Shown: positions 11,143 to 24,359 of the stretch, in pieces
How positions within the stretch are numbered: position 1 is the first letter of the stretch
Layout of the letters: every line of letters begins with the position of its first letter
Source of the DNA: Margaritispora aquatica
Lineage: Eukaryota; Ascomycota; Leotiomycetes; Helotiales; Discinellaceae
Length of the DNA stretch: 64,000 bases
Direction: 5' to 3'
Assembly (NCBI GenBank): GCA_007644065.1
Contig: VJWN01000004.1
Location: forward strand, 496,001-560,000
Notes under the pieces: model-generated
Told to the model about the DNA's origin: nothing
Seen by the model: the letters and a program-made list of their open reading frames with translations, nothing else
Databases searched by the model: none
Position numbers and translations under genes: made by a program

Positions 11143-12804
11143 TCAAAATCTCGTCTTCCCACTGACGCGGATGTTTCCCGTTCCAAACTCCACCTTCCAA
11201 CCCTCTGCGAGGAGCATCCTGCCAACAGCTGGACCTAGTTTGCTTCGACCACCTTGACTGTGAAGTCCGATTCCAGTAACAATCGTGTACCCGGATCCAA
11301 TTGTTCTCTGACCACCAAGCCTATCTTCTCCCAGTTCATGCCACCACCTCTCAACCTTGTCTCTGGCGATCCGCACCGCATCTTTGACACTGACACCATG
11401 AAGATCTAGCTGCAGTCTTGAGCTTTGAGCTGCGACGAGAGCATCGGCTGCGCGGGCTTCCGCGGCTTTGGCTCGTGCATCTGCATCACGCCCGATTTGA
11501 GAGTAGTACGCTGCAGCACCACCCATAAGTGGATTTGATTTTCCCTTTCGATATGCAGAGCTGGCCTGCATGAACGCAGTGTCGCGTGTATTGCGGTGGG
11601 TTGCCGCTACGTGAGCCGCTGCATTGGCATCTAGAGGAAGATCAGGGTAGACTGCATTGTGAGATATTGGCTTTGATTTGGGCTCTGATAGAGGCTCAAT
11701 GGGTGCATGGCGGAAAGAAAGTTCGATTCTGACCTCTTTTGTCGACTGACGAGAGCAAAGAACTTGTGCGAGATCCCGTGCATTTGAGTAGGTTGGATCG
11801 GTGATCCGAATAACTGCCTCGAGATCCTTATCCGAAATGGAAGGAAATTCTTGTCGCAATTCAAAAAGTTGTATTTGAAGTACTGGATCATTATCTATAG
11901 GTTCAGGCTTGGTAGCTGCTATGTGGGCCTCAGCAATAGCCAAAATTGTCTTGTGAAGTGAGGTGCCATGTTTGTGATACATGGTTGTAACTTGCTGTAG
12001 CGGTATTCCCGTCTTGCTAGCGATGAGTTCCGAGTCTTTCTTCCCCATCTCCCACTTGCTCTGAATTGGTGTTTCGGTGGTCGACGTTTTTGCAGAATCG
12101 TCACCCCGCGCACCCCGCTTTCTCTTTCCCCTTCCTTTGCGGGGTCGAGGAGAAGCCTCATTCTCCGAGAAGGCCTCAATACCACGATGCCGCGTGCCGG
12201 TTTCTTCAAGGAATGATTGTGTCATGAGCTCGTCCAGAGCCAGGTCTGCATTTCCTTTATACTTTCTCAGAGCCCATTTGATGTCGTATGGTTTCAAAGC
12301 AGGAAACATCCCAGTGAGCGTTGCCTCTTTGGCCTCCAGATCAAGGCCATCGAGTGTACTGGCATAAGGATTTTCCACTGGAGAGGTTCTTTTGCTTGTT
12401 GGCGGGCCAGAGTATTGCTCAGATCCCTCGACATCTAAGGATGAGAAGTCTAGGCTCAACGAGGTTCCGTCTGTCTGACTTTTCCAGCCTTGTACACTCT
12501 CAGTTTCATCTTTAGTATGGCGAAATTCGTCATGAGTTATTGCAGTCCCACTTGCACCACTTGGATCGAAACCTGACTCCTGTTCGATGATTGCGGCAGC
12601 TCTCAATTGATCTAGAATGTCGCGCGCCACAGCGAGATGCGCCTCATCGGAAAGGTCATAATCAGAGAGAATTGCAAGTAGGGTCGAAGTATCGATGGCA
12701 TCCGCATATTCGTCCTAATATATTTGTCAGCTACTTCACAGCATTTAACAGCCTGGTTTAGAGTGATTCACCTGCAGCTCTCCTAGCTTCCCCACATTAG
12801 CCAT
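11143..12804 (-). CDS. CUE and SMR domain protein, Cue2-like no-go decay endonuclease
   Basis: Two exons (12804-12772 and 12714-11143) give 534 residues. Yeast Cue2 is recruited to collided ribosomes and cuts the mRNA in no-go decay. A CUE-like ubiquitin-binding helix bundle lies at about residues 138-180 (LTGMFPALKPYDIKWAL, then GNADLALDEL), with a possible second helical unit near 245-300. The C-terminal SMR nuclease domain occupies about 445-534, with the motif LDLHGVSVKDA and the loop TGIGLHSQGG; the Asp-x-His pair is the expected catalytic element. Between them is a helix-rich segment with many Ala and Arg residues (ARAKAAEARAADALVAA), usual before SMR domains. The first exon encodes only MANVGKLGELQ and was chosen for its clean intron. 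Orthology to Cue2 is likely but rests on domain order. Confidence 0.82.
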
Positions 12805-13389
12805 TCCTATCTTCCAGCACTAATAGTGCTCAAGCTCCCGAAAGTATATTGTCGTCTTTTCCTTGTGAAGAAAGATAAATCATGAGTTGATTGTAATTAT
12901 GGAGGAGACTTTGCATCATTTTGCTATTTGATTTTGCAGATGTTCAATTCGGAGCCGACAAGCTCTCTCTTAGCCTGTGAAGTCATCATTCGGTGTGGGA
13001 CACAGCCGCTAGTCTTCTTTAGGCTCATCGGACAATCTTCAGCGAGAAAAGTTTATGACTGTATGATTCAGCCTTGTGATATATTTTCAAAGCTACAATT
13101 TTCACTGGGTATGTTAATAGACACTTCTTTTATCTATCTAATTGCAATGCAAAGCTAAAACCATCCATCCATCCATTCCAGGATATCCTCCAATGAAGCG
13201 CCCAAACGACCTTTCCATGCAATCTTCTTCCTAGTCATAAGATTGTGAGAAATAGAGAACAATGCACGTGGAGAAGGAGCTCATGAGTACAGAATATGCA
13301 GGAGAAGAGCGCCCATCTTTGGAAATGTTTGAGAACTTGGCCAATCCATCATCCCTTTGATGCCAAACTCACTTTCCAATGTTATCACC
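12805..13389. other. Intergenic region between UFD4 3' end and the CUE/SMR gene
   Basis: The 585 bp hold the promoter of the CUE/SMR gene and the 3' region of UFD4. A short CCAT run lies at 13162-13178. No gene is seen. Confidence 0.45.
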
Positions 13390-16300
13390 TCATGATAAGT
13401 GGAAAGCACCTTGTCCTTCCCTTATAGCGACACTCAAACGTCCTCGCATAACGTCCAAATCGCTATAGTCTGGCAATTTGAGGTAATTGACACATGTCAT
13501 GACGCTGGGTAAGTAATCGTCAGAGGTATACGGCGGCTCGCTTGGCTTGCACACGACCGTAAACATTGGTGTCAATGACTTGAAGCCTGTTCAAAATTAG
13601 CACAAAGTGGATAAGATTATTCATGTAAGGGACTCACCTCCAATGGGAAGTTTCGGGCTTCCAGTGGTGAACTGTAGGAAGTCTCGTCGCTCTGGAAGAG
13701 TCAACTCGCTCATGGCCTGTAGCAAATTTCTAACGCTCTTGCTGTCCATATTGAAGCCATGATCGGCCTTGATAGAATCCATGAGGGCTAAAGGCGGTGA
13801 ATTAGTGGTTGTTTTGAAACAACTTGGAAATGATTACTTACTCTCAAGTGACCAATCTTCCTCGATCCTACCAAAAAGCATCACCAGTTCATCAGGTGTG
13901 AAGGCGCTCAAAGCTGTGTATGGAAATACTTGAGTGAATCCAGATCGAAACGCATCTACCTGTCGCTGCACACCACTTCCCAGTGTCATGTCAAGCACCT
14001 TCTCGAAGTACAGATGTACATTCTCAATGTCAACCGAGATGACGGATCCATTAGGGATGAGCTCAATAGAAGAATATCCTGGTAGAGTGAAGTCGAGACC
14101 CAACTCATCGATGCTAACGCCGTCCACCTTCAAGGATCCTGCCTCAAACACCTTCTGGGCCGCCGTCAAGACAGGATTCTCGTCGATGGCCTTCTTTGCA
14201 GTAACAAACTTCTTGATAAGTTTGAGCGAGCTTGCGAGTTGTGGATCCACGGTTTTCACTGAACCTAATGAGGGGGAAACAGCCGTTAATCCATCACCAA
14301 TCCGGAAAAATGTTGGGTTGAACGAAACGTCAATGATGCGGGAGTCGATCATCGATCTTGCGACGAATTTGCCAAGCATCTTAAAAAGATGTAGGATACG
14401 CTTGCCATTCTCGTTGAAAGATTGCTCCTCACTCATTGGAGCCGGAAATAAACCCCGGGCTCCGAAAGCGTATTCGTCATCTTCGTTGGTATCGGTTTCG
14501 CGCCAAAGCTTGAGCTTCTTCTTACAAAACTCCTTCGACACAGTGGAATAAAACTCAAGGGTGGGGCCAAGACCAGTTCCTACTTCCTCGAAATATTCAA
14601 CCTCGAGGATGCTTTGACAGGCTCCATAAAGTTCCATGACCTTCAAGGCAGATTCGAGGATCTTAGATCTCGATATACGAACCTTTTGGCGTTGCAGACG
14701 ACCGAGATATGGACGCTCATCCCGATGGCGATCTCGGCGAGACTCATCAGCAGACTGTGCATTTTGCCATCTTGACATGGATCGAGCATATCCAAAAGAA
14801 GTGGATTGTAAGAACAAATGCCGGGTTTCGAATGGGAATAGGAAAGGATAAAGACGGGCCAAGTCCTCGCTCCAGCTAGGGAGACAGTTGCTTGCAACGA
14901 TGAGTGGCTCCTCAAGCTGTCTGTTTAGCTTCGCGGTAAGCTTTGTATTCACAAATTGTGAAAGTGGTTCGATATTCAACCTCAAAGTCTCCTTATTTTC
15001 GGCCAAAACATCATCAAGATTTGCGTTGAGTGCGTGAAGGATATTTAATAATCGGAGAATGGATGACGTGGCTGGGTGATTGTCAAGAGATGCTGGTAAC
15101 CCGGAAGCAGTCGTTTCAGTGATAACTTCGGATTGTTGAGATAGAGAAGTTGTCTCAGGTGGTGGTGGTCCTCGAACTCGTCTGAATTTGATTGGGTGGA
15201 TCGCAGACCAAACGCTTCGATTAGCTTGCTCCTCAACTGTTGATGATGTGTGATGAACAGCTCGGTAGATTGTGGTTTCGTTTCCAATCACCTTGTCGTC
15301 GAGGCTAAACTCGATGTGCCAATCTTGAGGGACTGCTTGAATAGCAGCAGCGTAAGACATAGGCTTTGGAGCTGCACTAGGAGTGGATTGTGCCGCTAGG
15401 GCTGATGCTGTGGATAGGACCGAGCCGCTGCGGGGGTTGCTCCCAGGGCCCTGAGAGGGCGTCGCAACCCGTGTACCATCTTCCTTCCGAGCGGTGACTT
15501 TGCCCCCGGCTGCCACCTCAAGGTTGACCGCTGTAGGATCGACAGGAAGGTCTTCGTCCATTTCATCCTCAAGATCGCCAACGATAGCATCAACAGCTGC
15601 ACTATCATCCATATCATCCATATCGTCATCCTCCATGAGTTGACGCTCATCAGCACATTCTAACGCATCCGCCAGGTTGTCCTGTTCCTGCATATTTGCA
15701 GGTGGTGCTGGAGTTTCGGGTTGTGCAGCATTCCTTCTGGTTGAGCGACGAACAGATGTTTTGTCCTGGTTAGCAGAAGAGGATGATGGCGTTGCCAAGG
15801 CGGCATCACTGGACGGGCCCGACCTGCTCTTACTCTTCTTCGACGAGCGTGTTGTAGGAGGAGTGGCTGTAGAAGGTGAAGCTACATTAGCCGATGCCAT
15901 TACACGTTCCGCGAGGCGAGCTTGTGCAGAGGCCGCACCCTGGTATGGATTTGGAATACCAGCTGCTGCAAGTGCCGCGAGAGCACCTGAAATTCCTTCC
16001 CTGTGTCTAGAAGTACGGGGTCGTTCCACAGCACTGATTCGGGGACGTAGGTAGTCATCCAATGCCTTGAAATTTGCAATGGCATGAATTGATACCATGA
16101 TGCTGCGGTAAGATCTAGGAATGTCGGAATCATCATCTGCCTGAAGTTTCAACCGAATTTGCTTGGCGAGCATAGATGCAGCGCTGCTCCTGTTGCCATC
16201 GAATGTGCCTTGATGAACTGTGGAAACCTCAAAATGCTCGGATCGGCTAAGAAGATCCTGAAGCTTATGAATGAGCATACTGAAGGGTGTTGCCGACGAG

Positions 16301-19241
16301 TCTGCAGTCGTGGAGCTTGGCTTCCTAGAAACAGTGCGACCCATAAAAACTTCGAGAAAAGCAGATCGGGCAGAGCTTCTCAATTCCTCATCGGGATTGC
16401 TGAAAACATCCAGTAGAACGCGAACAACTTCAGAGTTCAGTAGCTCAGCGCTGGTAACGCTTTCCAACACATCCCCATCAAAGGAGTTGGCAAGTGTATC
16501 AAATAGCTTCAAACCATCTCCAGGACCATGGTTAAGGTAATGTTTCTCAATCTCGTAAGCGAGACCTTGTAAGCTAGTCATAATCTTCATTGCTTTCTTC
16601 TTCATGCTTTTGCTGGTCTTCTCATTCTCGTGAACATCAAGAAATCTCTTTGCGCGCACAACAATGAGCTGCTGCATGCTTGCTGGATCTGTTGGATTGC
16701 GATTTTGTGCGCCATCCAGAGACATGGTTGATCCACGTGAACTGGCAGGGGATGGACTGCCATCATCAAGAGCTTCCTCGTTCTCATGATCGTCGTCATT
16801 ATCATTGTCGTCATCGTCGTTATCATCTGAGGAATCATTGTCTTCGTTGGTAAGTTCAACCTTTTCGGATATCTTTTGAATTGGGTCAGAGTTCTTCGAA
16901 TATGGCTCTCCAGTTGCTGGAGTTAACTCTTTGTTAGAACTGGCAGCATCAATCCCAGCTGCGATTTTCGCAATTTCAGCAATGACACCTTCACGGTAGA
17001 ATTGATAACGATAGATATCATCAAGTCTTGTCAGGAGTAACTCAGCAGCTTGGAGTGCATAATTTACAAGGTGAGGGTGGTCTTGCTGGGAAAGTATCGC
17101 AGCAAGGAACGAAGCATACGGTACAGACCGTAGGGCCTCAATCAGGATTTCCTTGTCAAGATTGGAAAGCATCTTGATTTGTGCGGTCAAGACCATCTTC
17201 CGAACACTCAAATTGACAGTACTCGAAAATGCGTCGGTAAGCGTGGGGAAGAGAATAATGGTGAATCGTTTGACTTCGTCCTTGCACCCTTGAAGGAGTT
17301 CAAGACGCTTTTCGTTGCTAGACTTCTTACGAGAGCTTGGAGCAGGTGCGGGGGGAACATCCCCAGTGTTGATATCAAATATGTCGCCAAATGCACCGCT
17401 TAGGTCTTTTGGAAGTCCGGGAAGTAGTTCGCAAACAACATTCAATGTTTCTATAACTTGTTCTCGAGGTCGATGGATCAAAGCCTGCATAATGACAACG
17501 CTATCTAGCTTGGAAACGACATCTTCGTTTGCTTCTGGAGGAGACACACCGGTCAAGATCTGATAGAGAGTTTCCACTACATTCATCTTGAAAAGTTCGG
17601 CGGATAGACTAGGGCTTGCCTTGGCAGAAAACGCCAGTACTCGTAAGAATTGGGTGTGAATGTTAGGTCCAATGAGATTCGTCGCTCCTGGCAGTAATAA
17701 GCGTAAGATTGCTTTGAGCAAGTCAGCAGTGACAAGTTCTTCAAGTTTACTAGGGTGGTATTTGAAGCTTTCAACGATTCGAGAAACGCAAATTGATGCC
17801 TGCTCAACGACTCGCTGATCACTGTAGTTGAGGACGCCGAGCAGAATTGGCATGATGCTTTTCACAGCCTCAAATGAATCCTCTGGGAGATTTCGACAGC
17901 AGTTAGCTGCAGTCGTCACAGCTGTTCGTTGAGTGCTAGTGGCAAAAAAGTCAAGGTACTGCAGGCAAGCTTCTAGGCCTTGTTCACGAACAATAGATGC
18001 CGGGTACTCTACAGATATCTTCTCAAGTGTCTACCGGCCATCAGTACAGCTCATAAAAATCAAGTAAATTCCAAACTTACGCTCAGAGATTGCTCTGCAA
18101 GATCAATGAAGGATATTTCGGTGAGCTTCGCGCAAAGAATTGGTACAGCACCTCCATAAACCACATTGGCAGTGCTAGCGGGAAGAGCTTCCATCAAGTT
18201 TGCAAGGCATCGACATGCAAGAAGCATCATTTCGGGATTTTCTTCTCCAAAATCAGACGGCTGCATTAAAGCGACCAGCTCTTTCACAAAGGCATCAGGA
18301 GAAAAATGTCCTGAGAGATTGTCCTCTGTGGATATTAACAGGATTTCTGACAAATCTTGCAATGCAATCAATTGGATTGATGGCTCGTCCTTTTGCTTCA
18401 GATTGACGAGAATATCTCTGAATCTTGAAGAATGTCCAGACATCATGCCGCTCAATGCCCTCAGTGTGCTTGACAAGCCATGTGGTGGTCCTCCAGGCCC
18501 ACCAAATCCGCCGAATGGATCGTCATCGTCATCATCCCGCCCTTCATAATTACGAGCCATTTCTGTATCTTCGTTATCCTCACTTGGCTCGTCATCATCT
18601 TCGTCCATGGCACCTGGTGATTGATCATTCATAGCATCTTCCATTTGGCTATCCTCATCTTTATGGCCTGAGTTTGTCTTCTTTGAACGTCGGCTCGTGC
18701 TTGGGGTATTGGCTGATGTTTCTGCTTGTTGAATTGTCAGTTTGTTATACTACCGCTTCACCATATCAAGTTTACCTTGAGCAGATTTCTTGGACTGCCT
18801 GCTAGACTTTCGTTTTGGTGCCGAGGATGGAGCTGGTAGATCGTTTGAAGGACCAGCAGACTCACTTCAAACAGTCAGTTTATCATAGTTGTAGGATTGT
18901 AATAGAACATACCCAGGACTCGACATAGCCGCAGTGTTTTTTCCCTTTCTTCGGCGAGGTGGAGCTGAGGTAGGAGCTGGAGGGGGCTGAGCTTCAGGTT
19001 CTGCGACTCGCTGCCGCTTCGGTCGTCTCGCTGATAATGCCTTTGGGGGCTCGGGCTCTAGTATCGGACTTGGTTCTCGAGCTTTACGCTTCTTCGTCGA
19101 GGTAGCTCGAGTCGATGGGCCAGGAGCAGGCACAGGCAGAGGAGGAGATACGGTTGCTGAATTCGCAGATGTAGAACTCTCTGAAGAGCTTGCTGCCTGT
19201 CTCGCCGCCGCTGCGCGGGTTGTTCTGCTGCTGGGAGGCAT
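13390..19241 (-). CDS. UFD4: HECT E3 ubiquitin ligase, Ufd4/TRIP12 type
   Basis: Six exons run leftward from 19241; the largest is about 18031-13840. The product is about 1,860 residues. Ufd4 ubiquitinates ubiquitin-fusion (UFD) and some N-degron substrates for the proteasome. The N-terminus is basic and disordered ([10 protein letters not shown]), followed by an acidic tract and [15 protein letters not shown]. An armadillo region follows ([20 protein letters not shown], then [17 protein letters not shown]), which is the Ufd4/TRIP12 hallmark. A very acidic stretch and a long Ser/Ala-rich linker lead to the C-terminal HECT domain ([50 protein letters not shown]). The catalytic Cys is in [14 protein letters not shown] in the last exon. 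Neighbouring splice sites keep frame throughout. Identification is firm. Confidence 0.93.
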
Positions 19242-21256
19242 GAGTATTTGTGTTCTGTTCGTTGCAAGAAGGTATTGAAGAGGAGGTAGGTAGGTAGTTC
19301 AACAAAATTCAAATATGAACAGGAGTGGCATATAACTGGAGGGAAGTAGTGAACTGGTTGGCAGACCTGGAAACTGCGACTGGGTTAGAGGCTCTTCTTT
19401 CGCTATCGAATTCTGAAATAGAGCTCATTCGTTGATCCATCGGCTCACGCCATCTGAAGGCAGATTCTGTGTAATTGAGCACTGATAGTATTTGATGTGT
19501 ATGATTTGAGACGCATTCGAGGAATAGTTGGGTGTGGGGGATAAATGCTGGATGTTGTCGAGAAGGCTGCTGGTTGCGTTGTTCCGCCTCCAGATATCAG
19601 CGGCTCGCTTACGGATCGGATTAAGGATGTCGGTTTAAAGTGAACTCGCATATCACTCTTTATTCTTGCGTTTTGTGGTATTCTAAATACGTTTAATAAT
19701 TTGCTGAATACCTTATTTTCGTAATTGATGTGTCCTAGCAATATCTAAACAGTTTGACGTTGTGATTCTTTGCATCCCCCTCCAGAATGACCCCTCGATA
19801 TCTGCTCAGGTACTAAGAGCTGGATGTTAAGTAAGCGCTCCGAATAGCGTCATGCTCTCCTTGCAAGGCTAGATAGGCAAAAGATTACCGCTGATTGTAT
19901 GTGCTTAATATCAACGTCTGATCAATTCAGTACAATTTGTGTTTTAATGGAAGAGTGTATCATGTAAATAAATAAGACACGATCCTTCTCAATACTCCCA
20001 AGGAGTCCAGAGATTACTTCGAAAAGGTTGTCGCTTAAGTACCTACATTTCGTACCTTTGAACTTGGAAGTCTAAGAGTTCAAGCCTAGTGCATACAAGT
20101 GTTTTTGTGATCATTAAACATCCTTTAGATTTTGTTTCTATGTGAAAGCACTTGATCGTTGTGGTTATAGTAAAGTACATATCCTCCACTTGGATAGCCA
20201 GTAAATTATGCTATTACACATATATGGTGTGATTCTTTGAGTCTTTAATTTTGGAGAGCCTGTCTATAACATTCCTTTGCCGAATAGGTTGAACATTATC
20301 AACATGCTAATCATAGCATGTGAAATTCGTCTGGAATTCTCTACAGAAATAATGAACACTATGGACTTCTATCTTGAGAGTGCATAGAATAGTGAATATC
20401 AATTCTAATGTTGTATAATCGCTTGAGACCTATGAGAGTATATTGCGGACTGTTCTCAAGGCATTAATTCTCAAGTGGTGTCTTTTTTTGTGCACCGAAA
20501 GTTTACTAGTTACTAGAGAAGACAGACTAATATTAAGATTACATTTCTGTAGCACCAACAAGGTACTGTGCGGAACAATATTATTTCTGCATCAGGCCCA
20601 AGCTGGCTCATGAGTCAATTGCGCCTCTGCCAAACCTCTGACCTCATTCAGTTTTGTTTTACCGGTCGGATCCGGCACCTTACTATCCCTGCGATAAGGT
20701 TCTTGACTTGACTCTTATCACCGAGAATGAAACATCGGTTTTGTATTGGTATATTTTTTGGGGATGAAGATTCACTTTCTAAATAGTGAATCTCAATAGC
20801 TTCCTATCTTGCCTATTTAGATTCTAGCCAACACTAGTTGGCGCTAGACTGAGCGCGTTGCTTTTTTGAACCTGAGGTATAATTGGTACTTCCGCTGCCC
20901 CCTGGCGCAAAACTAACCCCTCACCACGCCTACCTACCTACGCCCGGCCTTATAAGCTGATGGATTGCCTACTTAACTGCCTAGTATCTGGAGTAGAAGG
21001 CTTTGCGTACTTCTCAAACACCCGCAACTATTTCCCGCTCAATCCACTCTCTTTGAATGATATCTCTTGTCAGAAATATTTCCAGCGTTCAATCTCGTAC
21101 CTACCCAACTGAATCAGCGCAATAAGCAATACTGCATCCTGAATTCGTATTACGCCATCGAAGAATTCGCTCCTCGGACAACCGCATCCCCCACCTCAGA
21201 TCCTCTTCCTCTCTCAGCAAGATATCCTCCCATCAAATTCTTTCGCATACTCCGCG
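19242..21256. promoter_or_regulatory. 2-kb AT-rich spacer between divergent UFD4 and NMA1
   Basis: This spacer holds the promoters of two divergent genes. A TAGGTAGG word sits 40-60 bp upstream of the UFD4 ATG (19283-19298). Its complement CCTACCTACC lies at about 20929-20940, next to a TATA-like sequence at about 20950 on the NMA1 side. The middle (about 19740-20880) is AT-rich with no coding frame worth noting. Confidence 0.5.
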
Positions 21257-22748
21257 ATGTACAGTTTCCCAATTCACCGTCTGCGACGCACACAGAACGA
21301 TGCTTCAAAGACACCCATTGTGCTTGTTGCTTGCGGGTTCGTAAATAGTACCCCCACTAAGATGTATCGTGTTCTGACTATCATGCAAAACAGGTCTTTT
21401 AGCCCGATCACATATTTACATCTTAGGATGTTTGAAATGGCCTCGGATTTGTAAGAATGCCAATCTGCAATGGTAGGAACAAATGCTCAGAGCGAAATCT
21501 TTTAGTGCCAAGTTCAATACGCAATTCGAGGTGATGGGCGGATACTTTAGTCCGGTTAGCGCCTATTTCTCTTTTGTCGAAATCGTGGATATATAAAGGA
21601 CAAAGGTTTCTAATATGATATACAGGTTGGAGACGCATATGCTAAAAAGGGCCTCGCTTCAGCAAGGCACAGGCTAGCTATGTGCAATCTCGCAGTAAAC
21701 CAAGACTCAACTTGGTTGATGGTAGATGATTGGGAAGCCACACAGACAGCCTATATGCCCACTGTAAGACACCCATGTTATTGAGCAAGAAAACAATTAC
21801 TTCAGAGACTTATCGATATCTCAATAGGCTAAAGTCCTCGACCACTTCGAAGACGAAATCAACCAGAAAATGGGCGGTGCGACACGACCAGATGGATCAA
21901 GCGTTCCATATCGAATCTTTCTGTTGGCAGGCGCAGATTTGATTCAAACCTTCTCAACGTTAGTATTCTTTCCCCCACTTGTTTGCTTTCACTCGTGAAA
22001 CAAATATCATGATATTATTTCTTAATGTTCTGGAAAAGAATCTGACTGATCTTTGTTTATTCCTTTACCTTTTACCTTTCTCAGAAATACCTACTAACAT
22101 TGCTCTTTAGTCCCGGTATGTCAGCATTGTGTATAGTATGTTTTATTGTCATCTAATTTCAATCTAGGCGTATGGTCGGAAGTCGACTTAGAGCACATTT
22201 TGGGTCGTTATGGTGTATTCGTTGTGGAAAGAAGCGGAACCGACGCAGATGAAGCTCTCGCCAGTCTTCAAAAATGGAAGGAAAATATTTTCTTCGTGGC
22301 CAACCTCGTCACTAATGAGATTTCATCTACGAAGATAAGATTGTTCTTGAAGCGAGAAATGTCGTACGTACTTCTTTTACTTGTTGTCTATTCCTAATCC
22401 ATCACACATTCACACAGCATTTATGGGTATATCACTTGCTAACATAAATTACAGCATTGTATGTATATCCTGCCATTATCAACCCGATCTAGTGCCAGTC
22501 AAACATATCTGATACCACGGCTCTGTTCAATATGAGCTTGGATGTGTTTGAGTATCTAGATTTGTACATTGATTGAACTCTTACTAATTCTTGTCAAGAA
22601 CTACCTCATCCCTCCCCCTGTGATAGCATATATCGAGGCAGAAGGCCTGTATCGAGACGACGACGCCTCATCAATTGGCGGCAAAGGAAAATCGAGAGCA
22701 GATACTCCTGATTCTGCTTCACCTACTACTGGTGATGGTATTGCCTAA
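21257..22748 (+). CDS. NMA1: Nicotinamide/nicotinate mononucleotide adenylyltransferase
   Basis: Nine exons (21257-21336, 21394-21450, 21506-21554, 21626-21763, 21828-21958, 22111-22115, 22168-22363, 22455-22458, 22599-22748) total 810 nt, or 269 residues. The enzyme joins NMN or NaMN to ATP, the last common step of NAD synthesis. Diagnostic segments are PIVLVACGSFSPITYLHLRM (nucleotide-binding GSFxPxT and HLRMF), VGDAYAKKGLASARHRLAMC, STWLMVDDWE, FLLAGADLIQTFSTPGVWSE and the SSTKIR signature of the second ATP-binding motif. Two exons are only 5 and 4 nt long, yet both are required: they restore the frame and supply the conserved TPG and SI residues. The start MYSFPIHRLRR is the only ATG in the frame and matches where homologues begin, but an additional upstream exon is possible. 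Convergent with TIM17. Confidence 0.9.
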
Positions 22749-23580
22749 AGTCTCAACCACCACTACAGCAAGCCTCTGTATTAAATTGCAGAGAACTGAT
22801 ATTGCGAGCATTGGTGCATTGGCATTATCTCACCGCTTTAAATCAACAGCACCAAACACTCAGGCGTCAAATACCAGCATCAGGCTCTGAGCCGAACGTG
22901 TGAACACTCGTTTGCATCTCAGAAAGAGTGCGTACTCGACCAAGTTTTCATAGTCATCAGATACTGCCTCAGCCGAAAGGGCCGTCCTTTGGGACGCCAT
23001 GTTAATACCGGGTTAATATTGGAATTGGATGCGAATAATCAAACTTCGAAGGGAGGACACGATTTGGATTCATGTATGGATAGATAGACATTCAGCTCTC
23101 ACCGAGCTCGGTATCTTTAGGGGATGCGATGAGCATTCGCTAGTGGCGAAGGAAAATAAGCCAGGCTCAACTGCGAGACCAATATTATGACTTCATGACT
23201 CTAATCGTGCCCAAAATACTACCGATTGAGAGATTCAGGACTTGTGTAATGAGCTCATGTGGCTTCTGAAGATAAGGGATCAAAATTGTGGATTAATGCT
23301 TGCATTTTCGTCATCTCATGCGCCATGCCGAGGGAATTTCTAGATGTACAGTATACCGAGCTATGCAAATATACACTACAGGAGAGGCCGTGCCAGTATC
23401 AAGCAGCCGGTGGATGGGACGTAGCCCAGAAATGAGAATACAACAGTCCCAGCCTCTCTGTTGGCTGAGGACGAAAGAGTAGAGTGATGGATTGTCGTAG
23501 AGTGACGGTACGACAGAGATCGTGTGTTCTGGGTTTGTTTTTGAATCGTTAGTTTGATTGTCGAGCGTTGCCGACCAATT
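22749..23580. other. Intergenic region between convergent NMA1 and TIM17
   Basis: These 832 bp contain the two 3' untranslated regions. Frames here are short and unconvincing, and I see nothing else. Confidence 0.45.
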
Positions 23581-24359
23581 TTATGCTACGGCCGGGAAGC
23601 CAGTAGCTCCTGTCTCTGCCGGTGGAGGTGGTTGTGGTACCTAGAAAGAAATGTTAGCACATGATGGTGTTGTGATTCTCAAAGGCGAGGTCCGGACATA
23701 CTTCTAATTTTGTGTTGTCTGCCATCATTCTTTGGAATCCAATTCCTACTCCCTCAATAACGGCTAGCAGACACGCGCAACCTATCGCAGAGTTTCGCGC
23801 TGCCTTGTAGCCTCCTCTTATAGCCAATGAACCTCCAGTGAAGAAACCAGCAATAACTATTTCTTGTCAGTACAATCCCTTAGCAATTTTGCTGAACTCC
23901 TTGATCCAGTCTCTGAACAGAGCAAACGTACTGGCATTATATGGATCCTCCTTGTGTCTGATCCCTTTGACCGCACAATCGAATGTCGAGAACAGTCCTC
24001 CCCATACTCCGAAGTTACCTCCCAGCACTGGTGCTCTGGCCTTGATAGCTGTGAGCGCACCAATCCGTCGTTCACCATACGGCGAGTTCCTGAACCCTTT
24101 CACTCCATGCCATACTGCTCCTCCAATTGCCTATGATACAGTCGTAGATCAGTATATTGTTCCAAGAGAATACGATCCGTATAATCCTGTACACGATAAC
24201 AGGGGCGTTCGAGTTGCGGATCTTGAGCTTCACCTGGATCATGAAGGGGCAAGTGGATAAGCCAAAGAACGATATGGAAAGACAACATACACCCATACAA
24301 AACGCTCCTCCAAAATCATTCAAAGCCACCCACGGGCAAGGGTCGCGCGTGTGATCCAT
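23581..24359 (-). CDS. TIM17: Mitochondrial inner-membrane translocase subunit Tim17
   Basis: Four exons (24359-24291, 24130-23932, 23856-23702, 23640-23581) give 160 residues. Tim17 forms the protein-conducting part of the TIM23 complex for presequence proteins. The N-terminus [20 protein letters not shown] is almost invariant in the family. It is followed by [20 protein letters not shown], then [20 protein letters not shown] with [11 protein letters not shown], then [16 protein letters not shown] and [14 protein letters not shown]. These give the four membrane segments with glycine-zipper motifs and the conserved Cys residues. A short proline-rich tail ([11 protein letters not shown]) comes from the last exon. 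Length and content are normal for the family. Divergent from the secreted-protein gene. Confidence 0.95.

Noticed and set aside
15677..16054. 125-codon plus-strand frame inside UFD4
   Set aside because: It is antisense to the Ala/Ser-rich linker of UFD4 and has only the composition that this would create.
19445..19741. 98-codon minus-strand frame upstream of UFD4
   Set aside because: Low-complexity composition and position in the promoter; no match to any family I know.
20041..20110. Second tRNA-like T-loop (GTTCAAGCC)
   Set aside because: The surrounding bases do not fold into a cloverleaf by eye.
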